From assembly GCA_012841485.1 (NCBI GenBank), contig DUUU01000280.1, positions 1 through 16,031 of the forward strand: a stretch of 16,031 nucleotides of DNA, read 5' to 3'. Position 1 is the stretch's first letter, and each line of letters starts with the position of its first letter. This DNA is from Armatimonadota bacterium. Its GTDB lineage: Bacteria; Armatimonadota; JAAZEB01. Under the pieces are notes generated by a model. That model did not search any database and had not been told where the DNA came from. It worked only from the letters and a program-made list of their open reading frames with translations. The position numbers were made by a program, and so were the translations under genes. Positions 14,423 through 16,031 of this stretch are shown here, one piece after another.

Positions 14423-14522
14423 TGCCCAGGAATGCCTGGCCATGTTCCGGGTTCCTCAGAGGCTGCGAGCCGTTGGTGGATTGGGTTTGCCGCTTGGTGC
14501 GCACCCGAGATGCTCAGGAGAC

Positions 14523-14549
14523 GCTGGGGTGGCCTCATACCACCCCAGC
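14523..14549. terminator. Strong hairpin downstream of the transposase gene, inside the IS
   Basis: GCTGGGGTGG-cctcata-CCACCCCAGC is a perfect 10-bp stem with a 7-nt loop, about 95 nt after the transposase stop. There is no U-tract, so it is either a Rho-type or incomplete terminator, or it protects the IS from read-through. The rest of 14423-14642 holds no gene I can support. Confidence 0.5.
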
Positions 14550-14642
14550 CTCGGTCTGCGCCCCTGGGTCGGCGCTCAGGTCGCTCCCCAGCGTTGCCCT
14601 ATCCTCCGCCCAGGTCATCCTTGCAACTGCACGAAGTGTGCG

Positions 14643-15953
14643 TCAGGCGATGCGCCTCGCTCGCACCCCGCCACCGTAGTTGCGTGTCGCCCTACCTGCC
14701 GCCTTGCCTTCTGCCGGTAGTGCCGATGCCCAGTACTCGAATTGGGCATCATCGGCCCCTGGGGCATGGCGGTTGCGCTTGCGACGGCGCAGCGGCTCCA
14801 CTACTTCCGTTGCCGGATACTCCCCGAGAAGCCTATCGTTCTTGTAGATCCGCCAGCGCCCATCCAGGAGTTGGCGCACTTCCACTTCAGACTTGGCGTA
14901 GCCGCAGCCGCGCGGGCCAGGGGGAATGTCGAATACCAGCGACCCCAGGCGCACCGCGTTGTCCTGCCCCACCACGGCGCTGTAGCGAAACGAAATCACC
15001 CGGTCGAGGTCGAGCCCTCGCGGTACTTTCCTCCACGCCGGGGTTACCTCCTTGGCCGGTTCAGCGAAACGACGGTTATAGTCGTCGATGAAGCCGCTAT
15101 CCACGTAGGCGTTCGCCGTGCTGATGTCTGTGATTCCATCCAGACCCATCAGGGCGATCAGCCGGTCTTGGAGGGTTCTGTTGAGGCGTTCCACACGGCC
15201 CTTCGCCTGGGGGGTAAGCGCAAAGATGGCCTGAATGCCGAGTGCTTCCAGGGCGCCACCGACCTGGGTGGGTTCTTGCCGGCCCGCAAGCTGCTCCTGC
15301 AAGCTCCAGTGGTTGTCGTTACGCTTCAGGGCGCTGTGCCTATCCTGGTAGATACTGCAAGGTATCCCTTTGCGCTCGACGATCAGGCGCAGCATAGTTA
15401 GGTAGGCAGCACTTGTCTCCGCCGGGAAGAAGCGGACGACCAGCACCTGGCCGGTGGCATCGTCGATGCTAGCCATCAGACAGCACGGTGGGTGTTCGGG
15501 CCCGAACCAGCGATGAGGGCTGCCATCCCAGAGTATCATCATCCCCTCGGCCGACTTGCGCTCCCTGCGCTTGTGGTGACGTTGGCTCACCCGACGGCGG
15601 TGCTTGGGGGGCTGCCCATCCGCACGACGCCACTGGCGCACCGTCTCCCGGCTGATGGTGATGTTCTCGCGCTGGGCGAGCAGCTCGGTGAAGTGGGTGT
15701 CGTTGAACTGAGCATAGTCTCCCTGGCCCAGTTCCTGCACGCGCTGGCGCAGCTCATCAGGCAGCTTGTTGGCGGGGGTGCGGCCGTGGTTGTGGTGAAG
15801 CACGCCGGAAGCCCCCTCGGCCACGACGTTTGCCTTGATGCGCTTGGCTTGGCGGTAGCTCAACTGCATCGATTGGGCGGCTTCCGCCAAGCTCATCTTC
15901 CCCTCGATTACCATCTGGATGACGTGATAGCGGTTCAACTGCTCTAGGCTCAT
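14643..15953 (-). CDS. ISNCY-family DDE transposase, 436 aa
   Basis: The N-terminus is a helix-turn-helix (LAEAAQSMQLSYRQAKRIK) followed by a second DNA-binding region (ISRETVRQWRRADGQPPKHRRR). The catalytic rve/RNase-H-like core contains D143 (LWDGSPHRWFG), D204 (YQDRHSAL) and E255 (KGRVERLNRTLQDRL), an intact DDE triad. A C-terminal beta-rich domain (YSAVVGQDNAVRLGSLVFDIPPG) follows. Start ATG 15953 has AGAGGG about 6 nt upstream; an earlier ATG (15977) lies against the terminal repeat without such a site. The gene is complete and has no internal stop, so the element may still be active. The product cuts and joins DNA at the terminal repeats. Confidence 0.93.
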   Translation of the reverse strand: MSLEQLNRYHVIQMVIEGKMSLAEAAQSMQLSYRQAKRIKANVVAEGASGVLHHNHGRTPANKLPDELRQRVQELGQGDYAQFNDTHFTELLAQRENITISRETVRQWRRADGQPPKHRRRVSQRHHKRRERKSAEGMMILWDGSPHRWFGPEHPPCCLMASIDDATGQVLVVRFFPAETSAAYLTMLRLIVERKGIPCSIYQDRHSALKRNDNHWSLQEQLAGRQEPTQVGGALEALGIQAIFALTPQAKGRVERLNRTLQDRLIALMGLDGITDISTANAYVDSGFIDDYNRRFAEPAKEVTPAWRKVPRGLDLDRVISFRYSAVVGQDNAVRLGSLVFDIPPGPRGCGYAKSEVEVRQLLDGRWRIYKNDRLLGEYPATEVVEPLRRRKRNRHAPGADDAQFEYWASALPAEGKAAGRATRNYGGGVRARRIA

Positions 15954-15978
15954 AGTGACCCTCTCTATGTTCTTCATG

Positions 15979-16031
15979 GGGGTCAGATTCGCATTGCAGT
16001 TGCCTGGGGTCAGATTCCCTTTGCATCCACA
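15979..16031 (-). repeat. Right terminal inverted repeat with tandem second copy
   Basis: The 20-mer GGGGTCAGATTCGCATTGCA (15979-15998) recurs as GGGGTCAGATTCCCTTTGCA (16006-16025), 18 of 20 identical and 27 bp apart. The outer copy continues to the terminal CCACA at the last base of the window. Confidence 0.85.

Larger units (their letters stand above)
14372..16031 (-). mobile_element. ISNCY (IS1202-like) insertion sequence, about 1.66 kb
   Basis: One transposase gene flanked by imperfect terminal inverted repeats. The left end (from 14372, TGTTGAAGCAACGCG) and the reversed right end (from 16031, TGTGGATGCAAAGGG) match at 20 of the first 25 positions. Each end holds a second, inner copy of the core about 27 bp further in, as in multi-repeat IS termini. 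The right terminus is the last base of the window, so the target duplication cannot be checked. The element lies 128 bp upstream of the ferredoxin-ASKHA gene. In 14244-14371 I see no gene or clear promoter. Confidence 0.85.

Noticed and set aside
14244..14504. N-terminal extension of the ferredoxin-ASKHA protein by 87 residues
   Set aside because: It extends into the IS left end, has no domain character, and the ferredoxin domain begins exactly at ATG 14243 with its own Shine-Dalgarno.
14415..14720. Plus-strand 101-aa ORF inside the IS as a passenger gene
   Set aside because: It overlaps the transposase 3' end antisense, crosses a strong hairpin and has no ribosome binding site or known motif.
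1..16031. CRISPR array or phage-type defence cluster
   Set aside because: No regularly spaced direct repeats other than the IS ends, and no Cas, restriction or toxin-antitoxin genes. AddAB is a housekeeping recombination enzyme.

Overview
This is a high-GC bacterial window. Almost every gene lies on the minus strand, and the only plus-strand genes are a STAS-USP fusion gene and a tRNA-Arg. No rRNA or other taxonomic marker is present, so the organism cannot be named. The gene content (AddAB recombination helicase-nuclease, UppP/BacA, exported multiheme cytochrome, ferredoxin-ASKHA activator) suggests a free-living bacterium with respiratory or anaerobic capacity. The right edge coincides with the end of an insertion sequence, as happens when an assembly contig breaks at a repeat.

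Layout, left to right. Positions 1-973: a membrane-anchored gluzincin metalloprotease (peptidase MA-like), cut by the left edge. 1125-2246: a 373-aa acidic protein I do not recognise. 2247-2574: a structured leader with a long interrupted palindrome, further hairpins and a possible small Cys-rich ORF. 2575-3003: an exported OB-fold protein. 3099-8868: addA and addB, 10 bp apart; AddB has an Fe-S nuclease domain, AddA is helicase only. 8982-9101: a broken ORF remnant. 9142-9945: uppP, with a recognisable promoter upstream. 10205-10996 (plus): a STAS domain fused to a degenerate UspA domain. 11210-11284 (plus): tRNA-Arg(CCG) with a near-consensus promoter and a terminator. 11336-12688: a UshA-like tetraheme cytochrome that probably contains selenocysteine. 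12744-14243: a 2Fe-2S ferredoxin/ASKHA ATPase of the corrinoid-activator type. 14372-16031: an ISNCY-type (IS1202-like) insertion sequence.

The most interesting signal is at 12503-12505. The exported UshA-like tetraheme protein looks as if it is split by an in-frame TGA, but reading continues in the same frame on both sides with sensible protein. The TGA lies in a C-G-TGA motif where relatives, as I remember them, have Cys-Gly-Cys. A hairpin with apical sequence GGTCT follows, and GGTCT begins exactly 18 nt after the TGA, the spacing and loop sequence of the classical E. coli fdhF SECIS element. I therefore annotate one selenoprotein gene, not two fragments or a pseudogene. It follows the ferredoxin-ASKHA gene by 55 bp, so the pair may be one redox operon. 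The insertion sequence sits directly upstream of that pair and may have changed its promoter.
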